Notes: generated by a model from the sequence alone, not told the origin. 64,000 bases of DNA from Rhizobium sp. SG_E_25_P2 (GCF_029892285.1 NZ_JARXVM010000016.1:62001-126000); one strand, 5' to 3'; positions 33,647 through 43,953 are shown, counted from the first letter of the stretch. Program-made: numbers and translations.

Positions 33647-35011
33647 TCAGACGCCGAGCGTCTTCAGTTTGCGGTGCAGCGCGGAGCGTTCCATGCCGAC
33701 AAATTCTGCGGTTCTCGAAATATTGCCGCCGAAGCGGTTGATCTGGGCGATCAGATAATCGCGCTCGAACATTTCGCGCGCCTCGCGCAGCGGCAGCGTC
33801 ATGATGTGCTGGTCGCCGGTCGAGGACACCCTAGGCATGGCGTCCAGCACGTCCGCCGGCAGCATGTCGGCGGTCACAGGCGTATCCGGTCCATCGCTGC
33901 GCGCGAGAATCAGCAGGCGCTCGATATTGTTGCGAAGCTGGCGCAGATTGCCCGGCCAGTCATGCGATTGCAGGATCGCCAGCGCATCGTCGCCGATCTT
34001 GCGCGGCCGGATGCCGGCATGTTCGCAGATCTGGCGCATGAAAATGTCGACGAGGAAGGGAATATCCTCGCGCCTGTCCGACAGCGGCGGCACTTTTACC
34101 GGCACCACCGACAGGCGGTGATAGAGATCTTCGCGAAAACGTCCGTGGGCGATCATCTGCTCGAGATCGTAGGCGGTGGAGGAAATGATCCTGACATCCA
34201 CCTTCACCCGCTTGGAGCCGCCAACGCGCTCGAACTGCTGGTCCACCAGCACACGCAGGATTTTGTTCTGGGTTTCGCGCGGCATTTCGCCGATCTCGTC
34301 GAGATAGAGCACGCCGCGATGGGCTTCCTCGAGCGCGCCGGTCTTGCGCGGCTGGCCGGGCGAGCCCTCGGTGCCAAACAAGGCGATTTCCATTTTGTCC
34401 GGCGTGATCGCGGCGGCGTTCAGCGCTACGAACGGGCCTTCGGCGCGCGAAGACTTGCGGTGGATGATGCGGGCCACCAGTTCCTTGCCGGAGCCCGATG
34501 GTCCCATGATCATGATGCGGCTGTTGGTGGGAGCGATCTTCTCGATATTCTGCCGGAGCTGCGACACCGCCACCGAGGTGCCGATGAGTTCCGCCGTATC
34601 TCCAGAGCGCTTCTTGAGGTCGCGCACCTCACGCTTCAGCTTGGAGGTTTCCAGCGCCCGCTCGGCGATCAGGATCAGCCGGTCAGCCTTGAATGGTTTT
34701 TCGATGAAGTCATAGGCGCCGCGCCGGATCGCGTTGACGGCCATCTCGATATTGCCGTGACCCGAAATCATCACCACCGGCAGTTCAGGATAGCGGCTCT
34801 TGATCTCATCGAGCAGCGCAAGCCCGTCAAGCCGGCTTCCCTGCATCCAGACGTCGAGGAATATCAGCCGGGGCACGCGGTCGGAAATCGCGGCGAGAGC
34901 GCTGTCGGCGTCATGGGCCGTGCGCGTTTCATGTCCCTCGTCCGACAGGATTCCGGAGACGATCTCGCGGATATCCTGTTCGTCGTCGACCACCAAAATA
35001 TCAGACGCCAT
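33647..35011 (-). CDS. ntrX: NtrX sigma-54-type response regulator
   Basis: A 454-residue regulator with receiver domain (phospho-acceptor Asp53), AAA+ domain (Walker A GPSGSGKE) and a C-terminal Fis-type HTH (NISRTAEFVGMERSALHRKL). The GAFTGA loop used to contact sigma-54 is absent: the equivalent region reads GTEGSPGQPRKTGALEEAH, as in other NtrX proteins, so activation by the usual sigma-54 route is doubtful. The ATG at 35011 gives the typical MASDILVVDDE and overlaps the end of ntrY by 11 bp; a GTG two codons upstream is less likely. Confidence 0.93.
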   Translation of the reverse strand: MASDILVVDDEQDIREIVSGILSDEGHETRTAHDADSALAAISDRVPRLIFLDVWMQGSRLDGLALLDEIKSRYPELPVVMISGHGNIEMAVNAIRRGAYDFIEKPFKADRLILIAERALETSKLKREVRDLKKRSGDTAELIGTSVAVSQLRQNIEKIAPTNSRIMIMGPSGSGKELVARIIHRKSSRAEGPFVALNAAAITPDKMEIALFGTEGSPGQPRKTGALEEAHRGVLYLDEIGEMPRETQNKILRVLVDQQFERVGGSKRVKVDVRIISSTAYDLEQMIAHGRFREDLYHRLSVVPVKVPPLSDRREDIPFLVDIFMRQICEHAGIRPRKIGDDALAILQSHDWPGNLRQLRNNIERLLILARSDGPDTPVTADMLPADVLDAMPRVSSTGDQHIMTLPLREAREMFERDYLIAQINRFGGNISRTAEFVGMERSALHRKLKTLGV

Positions 35012-37247
35012 GAGCACTCACCTTCTCGTCCATTTTGCCTGCGGCTTCATCGGCCAGCGGCAGTATCACCCTGAACATCGCGCCAAATCCGTGATCGAAA
35101 TCCGGCGGCGCGTCGTGAATTTCCAAATGCCCGCCATGCTCCTCAATGATTTTCTTGACGATGGGCAGACCGAGGCCGGTGCCCTTGTCGCGCATCGTCA
35201 TGTAAGGCTCCAGGATGCGATGACGGTTTTCCTGTGGCAGGCCTTTGCCATTGTCGATGATTTCCACAACAAGACGATCGCCGCGCGGATCGGGCTTCGC
35301 CCGCACCAGGATCTTGTACTCGTCGCGGGTCTGGCCGGCCGGCACCGCCTCGATCGCTTCCACCGCATTCTTGATCAGATTGGAGAAGGCCTGACCGAGC
35401 ATGCGCGAATCAAAGGCGCCGGTAAGCGGCTCCTCGCCCCAGTCGCGGATGAAGCGGATATGGTTGTTGCCCATCTCGCGCAAGAACACCGCGTCCTTGA
35501 GGATGGTGCGGAGATCGCTTCTCTCCTTGGATGGCTTCGGCATGCGCGCAAAGGACGAGAACTCGTCGACCATCCGGCCGATATCCTCGACCTGCCGCAC
35601 GATCGTATCGGTGCACTGGTCGAAAACGGCGCGGTCATCCTCGGCGATGTGGCGCCCGTAGCGCCGTTTCAGCCGTTCGGCCGACAGCTGGATCGGCGTC
35701 AGCGGATTCTTGATTTCATGAGCGATGCGGCGAGCGACGTCGGACCAGGCGGTCGAGCGCTGCGCGATCATCAGATCGGTGATGTCATCCATGGTGATGA
35801 CATAGGACTCCTTGCCGGCGTGCGATTCCTCGCGGGTGATCTGCACATTGAGGTTCCGTTCCTTGCCGCCCTGGATCATGGCGATTTCGCCGCGAAAATC
35901 CTTGCGCGACCGGCTCGCCGCGTCCGACAGCAGCGCGTCGATTTCCGGCGCAACTTCGCTCAATTGCCGGCCGGGCAAAGTCTCCTGATCCTGCCCCAGC
36001 AACAGGCCGGCGGACGGATTGGCGATGGTGATGGTCCGATCTTCCTCAACCCCGATCACGGCGGCGGTAACGCCCGACAGCACCGCCTCGATGAAGCGTC
36101 GGCGATCGTCGACTTCGTCGCGGGCGACGATCAATTCGTCGCGCTGGCTGCGCAGCTCCGAAATCATCTTGTTGAAGGTGCGCGACAGGCTGCCGACATC
36201 GCCGTCGATCGCCCTGACCGGCACGATCACATTGAGATTGCCGCCGGCCACATTGTCGGCGGCGTTGATCAGCAGGCGAATCGGCCGGACGATGCGGTCG
36301 GCGACCGCAATCGCCGCCCAGATGGCCGCCAGCAGCACGACGAGCGCGAAACCGAGGAAGATCACGCCATAGGCGATCTGCGTCGTGACCTTGCCCTCGT
36401 CCATCACCCGGTATTCGGTGGCGTTGGCCTCCATCAGATTGGCGGCTGAAAGCACGCGCGGATCGACGGCGCGGATCGTGTAGAGATAAGCGTCGAGCTG
36501 GTCGAGATTGATGATGGCGCCGACGAGATTGGTCTTGCCAGGCGGGATCAGCACCGGCTTGCCCGACACGGCCGATTTCATCGCTTCCGCCGGCATGGCC
36601 GGCAGCGGCTTGTCGCTGTCAACCTCTGATTTGGCGATCACCGAGCCGTCGCTGTTCATCAGGAAGGAAGCCACCAGCCCCCTGCCCTTGGTCTGGCGCG
36701 TCAGCAACTGTTCGAAACCGGATCGGTCGAGCGCGAAGAGTTGGCGGTTGCGCTCGAGGTCATTGCCCATCGAGACGGTCTGGCCGAGCAGATAGCTGGC
36801 ATTGTCGTTGAGATAGGCTTGCGCCACATTCATCGCCGAATAGACGATCTCCTTGGTGCGCACGGAGAACCACCGGTCTAGCCCGACATTCAAGGTCAGC
36901 GAGGCGATGACGGCGACGAGAATGGCGGGCGCGATGGCGACGCCGGAAAACAGCGTGACGATACGGATATGCAGCCGGGCGGCGGCGCGACCGCGCGCGC
37001 GCGCCTTGAACAATCGGTAGAGTTCGTATCCGACCAGCGTCAGCAGCCCGAGCACGAAGATGACATTGACCACCACGGAGGCGACCACCACATTCGGTTC
37101 CGGCTGAATGGGCGTCACACCCAGGAGAATGGCCAGCGTCACCAATGCCGCGAGCAGCGACCCGCCGGCGACGGCGACCCCCGTGCTGTTGGAAATACGC
37201 CGCGGATCAATGCCCACGGACTTGGTTTGATCCTGGCTGATCGCCAT
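35001..37247 (-). CDS. ntrY: NtrY sensor histidine kinase
   Basis: A 748-residue membrane sensor. Hydrophobic helices are near residues 25-45, 55-78 and 98-120, a periplasmic stretch follows to about 290, then another helix (290-318), HAMP, PAS (about 380-500) and the kinase core with His510 in [12 protein letters not shown]. It partners NtrX in nitrogen and redox responses. The ATG at 37247 follows GGGGGA. A 117-bp gap separates it from ntrC upstream, so ntrYX may have its own promoter. Confidence 0.93.
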   Translation of the reverse strand: MAISQDQTKSVGIDPRRISNSTGVAVAGGSLLAALVTLAILLGVTPIQPEPNVVVASVVVNVIFVLGLLTLVGYELYRLFKARARGRAAARLHIRIVTLFSGVAIAPAILVAVIASLTLNVGLDRWFSVRTKEIVYSAMNVAQAYLNDNASYLLGQTVSMGNDLERNRQLFALDRSGFEQLLTRQTKGRGLVASFLMNSDGSVIAKSEVDSDKPLPAMPAEAMKSAVSGKPVLIPPGKTNLVGAIINLDQLDAYLYTIRAVDPRVLSAANLMEANATEYRVMDEGKVTTQIAYGVIFLGFALVVLLAAIWAAIAVADRIVRPIRLLINAADNVAGGNLNVIVPVRAIDGDVGSLSRTFNKMISELRSQRDELIVARDEVDDRRRFIEAVLSGVTAAVIGVEEDRTITIANPSAGLLLGQDQETLPGRQLSEVAPEIDALLSDAASRSRKDFRGEIAMIQGGKERNLNVQITREESHAGKESYVITMDDITDLMIAQRSTAWSDVARRIAHEIKNPLTPIQLSAERLKRRYGRHIAEDDRAVFDQCTDTIVRQVEDIGRMVDEFSSFARMPKPSKERSDLRTILKDAVFLREMGNNHIRFIRDWGEEPLTGAFDSRMLGQAFSNLIKNAVEAIEAVPAGQTRDEYKILVRAKPDPRGDRLVVEIIDNGKGLPQENRHRILEPYMTMRDKGTGLGLPIVKKIIEEHGGHLEIHDAPPDFDHGFGAMFRVILPLADEAAGKMDEKVSAHGV

Positions 37248-37364
37248 CCAGTCCCCCGTTCGCCTCGACCCGGCCAGGCCGGTTCGAATCGTCTTCCCAC
37301 TCTCACAATTCGTTGCGTTAAAGCAACGCATTGTGGCGGAAATGCAACGGAAAAATGATGCGCC

Positions 37365-38819
37365 TCAGGCCGAGCGGGCGCTGCGATAGACGGTGACGCC
37401 GAGTTCCCTGATCTTCTTGCGCAGCGTATTGCGGTTCAGGCCGAGCAGATCCGCGGCCTTGATCTGATTGCCGCGAGTGGCGGTGAGCGCCGCGAGAATC
37501 AGCGGATATTCCACCTCGGCCAACACCCGGTCGTAAAGCCCCGGCGGCGGCAGCTGATCGCCGAATTCGGCGAAATAGGAGCGCATGTTCTCCTCCACCG
37601 CTTGCGCGATAGACACGGCGCCCGAGGCCGAACCAGGCTTTTCCGCTGGTCCCGAAGAAATGTCAGGCTTGAGTTCGGTGTCGGCGATTTCTCGGGTGAT
37701 CACATCCTGCGGATAAAGCGCAGTCAGGCGGCGCACGAAATTTTCGAGTTCGCGCACATTGCCCGGCCAGGGATAGGCCTTCATCACGTCGAGCGCTTCA
37801 TTGTCGAAGCGTTTCGGCGTCATGCCTTCTTTCTCGGTCAGCTGCACGAAATGCCGGACGAGATCGGCGATATCTTCGGAACGCTCGCGCAAGGGCGGCA
37901 GTCTGAGCGGCACGACATTGAGGCGATAATAGAGGTCTTCGCGAAACAGGCCTTGATTGATGGCCTGCTTGAGATCCTTGTTGGTCGCCGCAACGATTCG
38001 CACATCGGTGCGGATCGGCGTTCGGCCGCCAACAGTGGTGTATTCGCCTTGCTGCAGCACGCGCAACAGCCGCGTCTGGGCGTCCATCGGCATGTCGCCG
38101 ATTTCGTCGAGAAACAGCGTGCCGCCTTCGGCCTGCTCGAAGCGGCCGGTCGAGCGCGCCTGCGCCCCGGTGAACGCGCCCTTTTCATGGCCGAACAGTT
38201 CCGATTCGATCAGATCGCGCGGGATGGCGGCCATGTTGATGGCGACAAATGGCCCATTACGGCGTTTGCCGTAATCATGCAGCGCGCGGGCCACAAGTTC
38301 CTTGCCGGTGCCCGATTCGCCAGTGATCATCAGCGTGAGATCGGTCTGCATCAGCCGCGCCAACACGCGATAGATTTCCTGCATCGCCGGCGAACGGCCC
38401 ACCAGCGGCATGCCGTCCTGGCTGTCGTCTTCCATCCGCTGCGGCTTGCGCTTGGGCTCGGCGAGCGCCCGGCCGACGATGGCGATCAGTTCGGTCAGGT
38501 CGAAGGGCTTGGGCAAATAGTCATAGGCGCCTTTCTCCGACGCCTTGATCGCCGTCATGAAGGTGTTCTGCGCGCTCATCACCAGCACCGGCAAATCCGG
38601 GCGGATGCGCTTGATGCGCGGCAGGAGGTCGAACGCGTTCTCGTCCGGCATCACCACGTCGGTGATGACCATATCGCCGTCGCCCGCCGAAATCCAGCGC
38701 CACAGGGTTGCGGCGTTGGAGGTGATGCGGACATCGTAGCCGGCGCGGCTGAGCGCCTGGTTGAGCACCGTCCTGATCGCGGCGTCGTCGTCGGCGACAA
38801 GAATCGTGGCATTGCTCAT
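37365..38819 (-). CDS. ntrC: NtrC nitrogen response regulator
   Basis: A 484-residue sigma-54 activator: receiver with Asp54, AAA+ domain with Walker A GESGTGKE (167-174) and GAFTGA at 214-219, and a Fis-type HTH at the C-terminus ([20 protein letters not shown]). Phosphorylated by NtrB, it activates nitrogen-assimilation promoters. Its ATG lies one base after the ntrB TGA, so translation is coupled. A much longer frame to 38984 is antisense-rich upstream sequence and is rejected. Confidence 0.97.
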   Translation of the reverse strand: MSNATILVADDDAAIRTVLNQALSRAGYDVRITSNAATLWRWISAGDGDMVITDVVMPDENAFDLLPRIKRIRPDLPVLVMSAQNTFMTAIKASEKGAYDYLPKPFDLTELIAIVGRALAEPKRKPQRMEDDSQDGMPLVGRSPAMQEIYRVLARLMQTDLTLMITGESGTGKELVARALHDYGKRRNGPFVAINMAAIPRDLIESELFGHEKGAFTGAQARSTGRFEQAEGGTLFLDEIGDMPMDAQTRLLRVLQQGEYTTVGGRTPIRTDVRIVAATNKDLKQAINQGLFREDLYYRLNVVPLRLPPLRERSEDIADLVRHFVQLTEKEGMTPKRFDNEALDVMKAYPWPGNVRELENFVRRLTALYPQDVITREIADTELKPDISSGPAEKPGSASGAVSIAQAVEENMRSYFAEFGDQLPPPGLYDRVLAEVEYPLILAALTATRGNQIKAADLLGLNRNTLRKKIRELGVTVYRSARSA

Positions 38820-38820
38820 G

Positions 38821-39966
38821 TCAGTTTCCCTGCGTCTTGGCGTCCGTCGGCTCGCCCGCGTTTCCGCGCGACGCCGGCATGAGCACTCTGAAAATCGTCT
38901 TGTTGTTCTGGCGGTCGCATTCGACGATGCCGCCATGGCCGCCGATGATCTTGGCGACCAGTGCGAGACCCAGGCCGGAGCCATTGGTCTTGGTGGTGAT
39001 GAACGGGTCGAACAGATGCGGCACGAGATCTTCGGGAACGCCCGGCCCGTTGTCGACCACGCAGAATTCCAGCGGCAGCGAAATCTTCTCCCGCGTGCCG
39101 GCCACCGACATGCGAATACCCGGACGGTAGGCGGTGGTCAGCGTGATCTCGGCGTCGGGCCGGTCGGCCACCGCTTCCGTGGCGTTCTTGATCAGATTGA
39201 GGAACACCTGGATCAGCTGGTCGCGATTGGCGTGCACCGGCGGCAGCGAAGGGTCGTAATTCTCGCTGATCTTGACGTTGCGTGCGAAGCCCGCTTTGGC
39301 AACCGCTTTCACATGGTCGAGAATCGAATGGATGTTGACCGGCGCCCGATCGACCGGCCGCTCGTCGGAGAACACTTCCATCCGGTCGACCAGCGAAACG
39401 ATTCGGTCGGTTTCCTCGCAGATCAATTGCGTCAGCGCCCGGTCCTCGTCGCTGACATTGGTCTCAAGCAGCTGCGCCGCGCCGCGAATGCCGGAGAGCG
39501 GATTCTTGATCTCATGCGCCAGCATCGAGGCCAGCCCGGTCACCGAGCGGGCGGCGGCGCGATGGGTCAGCTGCCGATCGATCTTGTCGGCCATGCTGCG
39601 TTCCTGAAACACGATGACCACCGAGCCCGAATTGGTCAGATCCGGCGCGACATAGATATCGACGAGCTTGTCGGAGCCGAGCCGCGGCGAGCTGAGATCG
39701 ACGCGATATTCGTTGACCGGCGCGCGGCGCTCGCGCACCTGCTCGATCAGCGCCAGAAGCGGGCTGCCGAACGGGATATAGGCATAGATCGTGTGCCGGG
39801 CCAGATAGGAAGCGCTGGCGCCGAAAAAGGCTTCGGCCTCCCAATTGGCGAAACGGATATAGCCATCCTCATCCACCAGGATCACGGCGTTCTGGATGGC
39901 GTTGAGCACCGCCATGGCGATTTCATTCACGGCTGCAGGGCCTTTCTTCTTGTTGTCGCCCGTCAT
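38821..39966 (-). CDS. ntrB: NtrB nitrogen-sensing histidine kinase
   Basis: A 381-residue cytoplasmic kinase/phosphatase (GlnL). A PAS domain at about 15-120 is followed by His151 in [20 protein letters not shown] and the ATPase domain with [18 protein letters not shown] and [18 protein letters not shown]. Activity is normally set by PII proteins. The ATG overlaps the dusB stop by one base (TGATG). Confidence 0.97.
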   Translation of the reverse strand: MTGDNKKKGPAAVNEIAMAVLNAIQNAVILVDEDGYIRFANWEAEAFFGASASYLARHTIYAYIPFGSPLLALIEQVRERRAPVNEYRVDLSSPRLGSDKLVDIYVAPDLTNSGSVVIVFQERSMADKIDRQLTHRAAARSVTGLASMLAHEIKNPLSGIRGAAQLLETNVSDEDRALTQLICEETDRIVSLVDRMEVFSDERPVDRAPVNIHSILDHVKAVAKAGFARNVKISENYDPSLPPVHANRDQLIQVFLNLIKNATEAVADRPDAEITLTTAYRPGIRMSVAGTREKISLPLEFCVVDNGPGVPEDLVPHLFDPFITTKTNGSGLGLALVAKIIGGHGGIVECDRQNNKTIFRVLMPASRGNAGEPTDAKTQGN

Positions 39967-40955
39967 CACGCAGCCTCGCTTGTTTGCGGCGTCGACCAGT
40001 CTCCGTCGAAGGCGGCTTGCATCAGCGCAGCCGCGTCTTCGGGCGACCGGGAGGTCAGGATCTGCTGGCGAAGCGCGATCGGCGCTCCGGGCGCGGCGTG
40101 ATCGAGATACCAGCCGAGATGTTTGCGGGCGTGACGAAGCCCCGGCTCGCGGCCATAAAAATCAAGCATCATGGCGTAATGGCGGGCGAAGATCGTCTTG
40201 ATCTCGGAGATATCGGGCTCGGCGCGGGCGCCGGCCAGCACGCCCGGCAGCCAGGGCCGCCCTTGCGCGCCGCGGCCGATCATCACCGCATCGGCGCCGG
40301 AAGCGGCCAGAATGCCGGCGATGTCGTCGCGCGAGCGCACGTCGCCATTGGCGACCAGCGGAATGGAGATCGCCTCGCGCACCCGGGCGATCTTGCCCCA
40401 GTCGGCGCGGCCTTCATAAAACTGCATGCGGGTGCGGCCATGCACGGTGATCATGCCGACGCCAAGCGCTTCGGCGGCCCGCGCAAGCTCCGGCGCATTC
40501 AGCGACTGATCGTCCCAGCCGAGCCGCATCTTGACGCTGACCGGAACCTTGACCGCCTCGACCACGGCTTTGATGATGGCGAGCGCCAGTTCGGGCTCGC
40601 GCATCAGCGCCGAACCCGAGAGACCGCCGATCACCTTCTTGGCCGGGCAGCCCATATTGATGTCGATCATGTCGGCGCCATGCGCCTCGGCGATCCGCGC
40701 GCCTTCGGCCATGAAATGCGGATCGCGGCCCGCCAGCTGCACGATATGCGGATCGATGCCGGAATTGCTGAGCCGTGACCATGATTCGGCCGCGTTGTGA
40801 ACCAGTTCCCGGCTCGCCACCATCTCCGTCACCACGAAGCCGGCACCGAATTCATGCGCGAGCTGTCGGAACGGCAGATCGGTCACGCCGGACATCGGCG
40901 CCAGCGCGATCCGGTTGCGAAAGGCGACAGGGCCGATCTGAAGAGGCGTGGACAT
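39966..40955 (-). CDS. dusB: tRNA-dihydrouridine synthase (DusB/NifR3)
   Basis: A 329-residue flavoprotein that reduces uridines in the tRNA D-loop. Family marks are [16 protein letters not shown] at the N-terminus, [14 protein letters not shown] with the catalytic Cys, and [12 protein letters not shown]. It starts the dusB-ntrB-ntrC operon, an arrangement first noted as nifR3-ntrBC. The start is uncertain: ATG 40955 is chosen, but TTG 40970 and GTG 40958 are in frame, and no strong ribosome site is visible. Confidence 0.92.
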   Translation of the reverse strand: MSTPLQIGPVAFRNRIALAPMSGVTDLPFRQLAHEFGAGFVVTEMVASRELVHNAAESWSRLSNSGIDPHIVQLAGRDPHFMAEGARIAEAHGADMIDINMGCPAKKVIGGLSGSALMREPELALAIIKAVVEAVKVPVSVKMRLGWDDQSLNAPELARAAEALGVGMITVHGRTRMQFYEGRADWGKIARVREAISIPLVANGDVRSRDDIAGILAASGADAVMIGRGAQGRPWLPGVLAGARAEPDISEIKTIFARHYAMMLDFYGREPGLRHARKHLGWYLDHAAPGAPIALRQQILTSRSPEDAAALMQAAFDGDWSTPQTSEAA

Positions 40956-41171
40956 CACGTCGATCGTCAAATGATTATCTTTCGGGCAAGGCCAGTGTGT
41001 GCTTGATTTTTAGCCATATTGCAGCAACTTGCCAAGAGAAATCGACTCGCGCCCAAAAATTATGCGCCGCATAATCGGAGCCCCTATATGGCGAACGCGC
41101 GAGCGCCTATACACCGCGCAATGCTACTATCCAATGACACAAGCTGAAACAATATGAGGCAGACGCAATCC
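40956..41171. promoter_or_regulatory. Divergent dusB / ispDF control region
   Basis: About 215 bp hold both promoters. It is AT-richer than its flanks around 40970-41060. A perfect palindrome at 41059-41075 (ATTATGC-GCC-GCATAAT) is the most regular element. A GANTC methylation site is at 41044. No transcription-factor match is recognised. Confidence 0.65.
41059..41075. repeat. Perfect palindrome, candidate operator
   Basis: Two 7-base arms ATTATGC / GCATAAT flank a GCC spacer, centred about 112 bp before dusB and 105 bp before ispDF. Typical of a dimeric regulator site; the regulator is unknown. Confidence 0.7.
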
Positions 41172-42359
41172 ATGACTTTAGGCGTGCTGATCGTGGCCGC
41201 CGGCCGCGGCGAACGCGCGGGCGGATTGACCGAGGGGCCGAAACAATATCGCCTGATCGGCGGTCGCCCGGTTCTCGCCCATACGATCGACGCCTTCCTG
41301 TCCTGGCCGGGCTGCGGTCCGGTCATGGTGGTCATTCATCCCGATGATGCCGATCTCTATGAAACCATGGCGAAAAGCACCTCCGCGCCAGACAGGCTGT
41401 CCCAGGCTTTCGGCGCCGCCACGCGCCAGACATCGGTGCTGGCGGGGCTCGAAGCCATGGTCGAGCTCGGCGTCAGCCATGTGATGATCCAGGACGGCGT
41501 CCGGCCCTTCGCGGGCCATAAATTGTTCGAGCGAATCGCCGCCGCGCTCAGGGCCGGCGACCGCGCGGTGCTGCCAGCAACCCAGGTCGCCGATACGCTG
41601 AAGCGCGGCGCGCCCGATGGCTTCGTGGCCGACACCGTCTCGCGCGACGGGCTTTATGCGGCCCAGACGCCGCAGAGCTTCGATTTCGCCTTTATTCTCG
41701 ACGCCCATCGCCGCGCCGCGGCTGCGGGCGTGACGACGCTCACCGACGACGCGGCGATCGCCGAATGGGCGGGCGCGCCGGTGCGCCTGGTGGAAGGCGA
41801 TCGCGACAATGTGAAACTCACGCTGAAGGCGGATATAGACATGGCGGACAGAATGCTCGCACAGACCACGCTTCCCGATATTCGCACCGGCAACGGCTAC
41901 GATGTCCATCAACTGATTCCTGGCGACGGCGTGACGCTGTGCGGAATCAGGATCCCGCATGATTTCACGCTCAAAGGCCATTCCGACGCCGATGTCGCGC
42001 TGCATGCGCTGACCGACGCGCTGCTGGCCACCTGCGGCGCCGGCGATATCGGCGATCACTTTCCGCCGTCTGATCCGCAATGGCGCGGCGCGGCGTCGCG
42101 CATCTTCCTCGAGCATGCCGCAAAAATCGTCCGCGACCATGGCGGGACCATCATGAACGCCGACATCTCTCTGATCGCCGAAGCGCCCAAGATAGGTCCG
42201 CACAGGCAAGACATGCGACAATTCCTGTCGGACTGTCTCGGCATCGAGCTGGAGCGCTGCTCGGTCAAGGCGACCACCAATGAGAAGATCGGTTTTATCG
42301 GCCGCGGCGAAGGGATCGCGGCCATCGCCACCGCGACGGTGGCATTCGGGAGACGATAA
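41172..42359 (+). CDS. ispDF: Bifunctional IspD/IspF isoprenoid enzyme
   Basis: A 395-residue fusion of two non-mevalonate pathway steps: CDP-ME synthase (IspD, about 1-225; [14 protein letters not shown]) and MECDP synthase (IspF, about 235-395; [18 protein letters not shown] with the metal-binding DVH). The fusion is common in alphaproteobacteria. ATG 41172 gives the normal start; an ATG at 41154 is in frame. The gene ends in TAATG, overlapping the start of pncC by one base. Confidence 0.95.
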   Translation: MTLGVLIVAAGRGERAGGLTEGPKQYRLIGGRPVLAHTIDAFLSWPGCGPVMVVIHPDDADLYETMAKSTSAPDRLSQAFGAATRQTSVLAGLEAMVELGVSHVMIQDGVRPFAGHKLFERIAAALRAGDRAVLPATQVADTLKRGAPDGFVADTVSRDGLYAAQTPQSFDFAFILDAHRRAAAAGVTTLTDDAAIAEWAGAPVRLVEGDRDNVKLTLKADIDMADRMLAQTTLPDIRTGNGYDVHQLIPGDGVTLCGIRIPHDFTLKGHSDADVALHALTDALLATCGAGDIGDHFPPSDPQWRGAASRIFLEHAAKIVRDHGGTIMNADISLIAEAPKIGPHRQDMRQFLSDCLGIELERCSVKATTNEKIGFIGRGEGIAAIATATVAFGRR

Positions 42360-42856
42360 TGTTCGAAAAGGAAATTCTGGCGCTGGCGCGCGAGGTGGTT
42401 GAGCTCTGCACCGAAAAGAATGTGATGGTGTCGACGGCCGAATCCTGCACCGGCGGTCTGGTGGCCGCCGCGATTACGGCGATTCCCGGCTCCTCACAGG
42501 TTATGGAGCGCGGCTTCGTGACCTATTCGGACAAGGCCAAATGCGAGATGCTGGGCGTCATGCCGATCACGCTGCGCCAATATGGGGCTGTTTCCAAGGA
42601 TGTGGCGCTGGAAATGGCGCATGGCGCCATGTCTCGCTCGGAAGGCGGCATCGCCATCTCCACCACCGGCATCGCCGGTCCCGACGGCGGCTCGACCGGC
42701 AAACCTGTTGGCCTCGTCCATTTCGGCGGACGTCATTACAAGGGCAAGCTCATTCACCGCGAAATGCGCTTCGGCGATATCGGTCGCGAGGCGATTCGTC
42801 TGGCTTCCGTGGAAGTGGCGCTGGAAATGATCGTCGAACTCGCCAAGCTTGGCTGA
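42359..42856 (+). CDS. pncC: CinA-family nicotinamide-nucleotide amidohydrolase
   Basis: A 165-residue PncC-type CinA domain that recycles nicotinamide mononucleotide to nicotinate mononucleotide. The active site lies in VSTAESCTGGLVAAAIT and TGIAGPDGGSTGKPVGLV. It lacks the N-terminal domain of full CinA. GGGAG lies seven bases before its ATG inside ispDF, and the two genes overlap by one base. Confidence 0.9.
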   Translation: MFEKEILALAREVVELCTEKNVMVSTAESCTGGLVAAAITAIPGSSQVMERGFVTYSDKAKCEMLGVMPITLRQYGAVSKDVALEMAHGAMSRSEGGIAISTTGIAGPDGGSTGKPVGLVHFGGRHYKGKLIHREMRFGDIGREAIRLASVEVALEMIVELAKLG

Positions 42857-42868
42857 ACAGGATTGGTC

Positions 42869-42884
42869 GGCGCCCAGCGGCGCC
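42869..42884. terminator. Short hairpin between pncC and the COQ10-like gene
   Basis: A 6-bp perfect stem GGCGCC / GGCGCC with loop CAGC lies between convergent genes. It has no T-run, so termination is only a possibility. Confidence 0.35.
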
Positions 42885-42892
42885 GTCATCCC

Positions 42893-43345
42893 TCAGGCGC
42901 GCGGATAGATCTGGTCCGCGCGCTTCTCAAAGGCTTCCGCGAACATGCGGAAGGCGCGGTCGAACATCGACCCCATCAGCGCGCCGAGAATCCGGCTCTT
43001 GAATTCGTAATCTATGAAAAACCTGACCTCGCAACGGCCGCCGTCGAGATCGACGAATCGCCAGACATTGTCGAGATATTTGAACGGCCCATCGATATAT
43101 TTCACCTCGATCGCGAGATCGTCGGGCTTGAGCAGCACCTGGGTGGCGAATGTCTCGCGGATGGCCTTGTAGCCGACGGTCATATCCGCCACGAGCAGCG
43201 ACTTGCCGTCGCGCTCCTTGCGGCTGCGCACGGTCAGCCCTTCGCAGAGCGGCAGGAATTGCGGATAGGCTTCGACATCGGCCACCAGCGCAAACATTTC
43301 GCGGGCGGTGTGATTAACAATGCGGGTGGTTTCGTGTTGGGGCAT
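42893..43345 (-). CDS. COQ10/RatA-like START-domain protein
   Basis: A 150-residue helix-grip protein (polyketide cyclase/START family). It contains HTAREMFALVADVEAYPQFLPLCE and FFIDYEFKSRILGALMGSMF, like mitochondrial COQ10, which binds ubiquinone and aids respiration. The RatA label of some homologues is also used. The sequence suggests a quinone-binding role but does not prove it. It is convergent with pncC. Confidence 0.85.
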   Translation of the reverse strand: MPQHETTRIVNHTAREMFALVADVEAYPQFLPLCEGLTVRSRKERDGKSLLVADMTVGYKAIRETFATQVLLKPDDLAIEVKYIDGPFKYLDNVWRFVDLDGGRCEVRFFIDYEFKSRILGALMGSMFDRAFRMFAEAFEKRADQIYPRA

Positions 43346-43519
43346 GTGGCTTTATTCGTCATGTTGCGGCGCGGATGCCGGAACGACATGCTGGGCCATG
43401 ATCGGCATTTAAGCCCGACGCTCCCGGCGCACAAGCCCTGCGCGACCAAGACACATCTCTCCGACAAAGAGCAGAAGAGCTATCATCGCATCTAGCCACA
43501 ACGACTTTAAGAAGAGAAA

Positions 43520-43596
43520 TGGCGCGAGTGACGGGGCTCGAACCCGCGACCTCCGGCGTGACAGGCCGGCACTCTAACCGACTGAGCTACACCCGC
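43520..43596 (-). tRNA. tRNA-Asp (GTC), copy 1
   Basis: A 77-nt cloverleaf with encoded CCA. The acceptor GCGGGTG pairs with CACTCGC and the anticodon GTC is at 43560-43562. It is identical to copy 2. Confidence 0.97.
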
Positions 43597-43635
43597 GCTT
43601 TGTTCCGTTCAGCGTCTCCGCCGTTCGTGAAGCGG

Positions 43636-43664
43636 TGTCTAAGGCTCCCAAGGCAAAGTGTCAA
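43636..43664 (-). promoter_or_regulatory. Promoter of tRNA-Asp copy 1
   Basis: On the minus strand TTGACA and TAGACA are separated by 17 bases, a near-consensus housekeeping promoter, about 40 bp before the tRNA. Confidence 0.85.
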
Positions 43665-43740
43665 GCGCGGCTTGCAAGTTTTTTGCCGGATTTCGCATTT
43701 TTCCAAACTGGATGAGAAAAACCCGCCAAACCGTTGATTC

Positions 43741-43772
43741 CAAAACGACAAAAGACGCCACAAGGGCGTCTT
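43741..43772 (-). terminator. Terminator of tRNA-Asp copy 2
   Basis: On the minus strand the stem AAGACGCC / GGCGTCTT is followed by a T-rich stretch, 34 bp after copy 2 and before the promoter of copy 1. Confidence 0.8.
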
Positions 43773-43805
43773 CTAAAGTTGTCTTTTCATTTTCTGGAAG
43801 GAAAA

Positions 43806-43882
43806 TGGCGCGAGTGACGGGGCTCGAACCCGCGACCTCCGGCGTGACAGGCCGGCACTCTAACCGACTGAGCTACACCCGC
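43806..43882 (-). tRNA. tRNA-Asp (GTC), copy 2
   Basis: Identical 77-nt sequence to copy 1, including CCA. Part of the upstream leader and the promoter boxes are duplicated too. Confidence 0.97.
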
Positions 43883-43924
43883 GCTTTGTTCCGTTCGGCG
43901 TGTTGTCCGCCGTTCGTGAGGCGG

Positions 43925-43953
43925 TGTCTAAGGCGAGGCGCGTCCAGTGTCAA
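43925..43953 (-). promoter_or_regulatory. Promoter of tRNA-Asp copy 2
   Basis: On the minus strand TTGACA and TAGACA are separated by 17 bases, the same boxes and spacing as copy 1 with a different spacer sequence. Confidence 0.85.

Noticed and set aside
30959-42359. The nitrogen-regulation block as a novel system
   Set aside because: The order dusB-ntrBC-ntrYX-dat-hfq-hflX divergent from ispDF is a well-known conserved arrangement in alphaproteobacteria.
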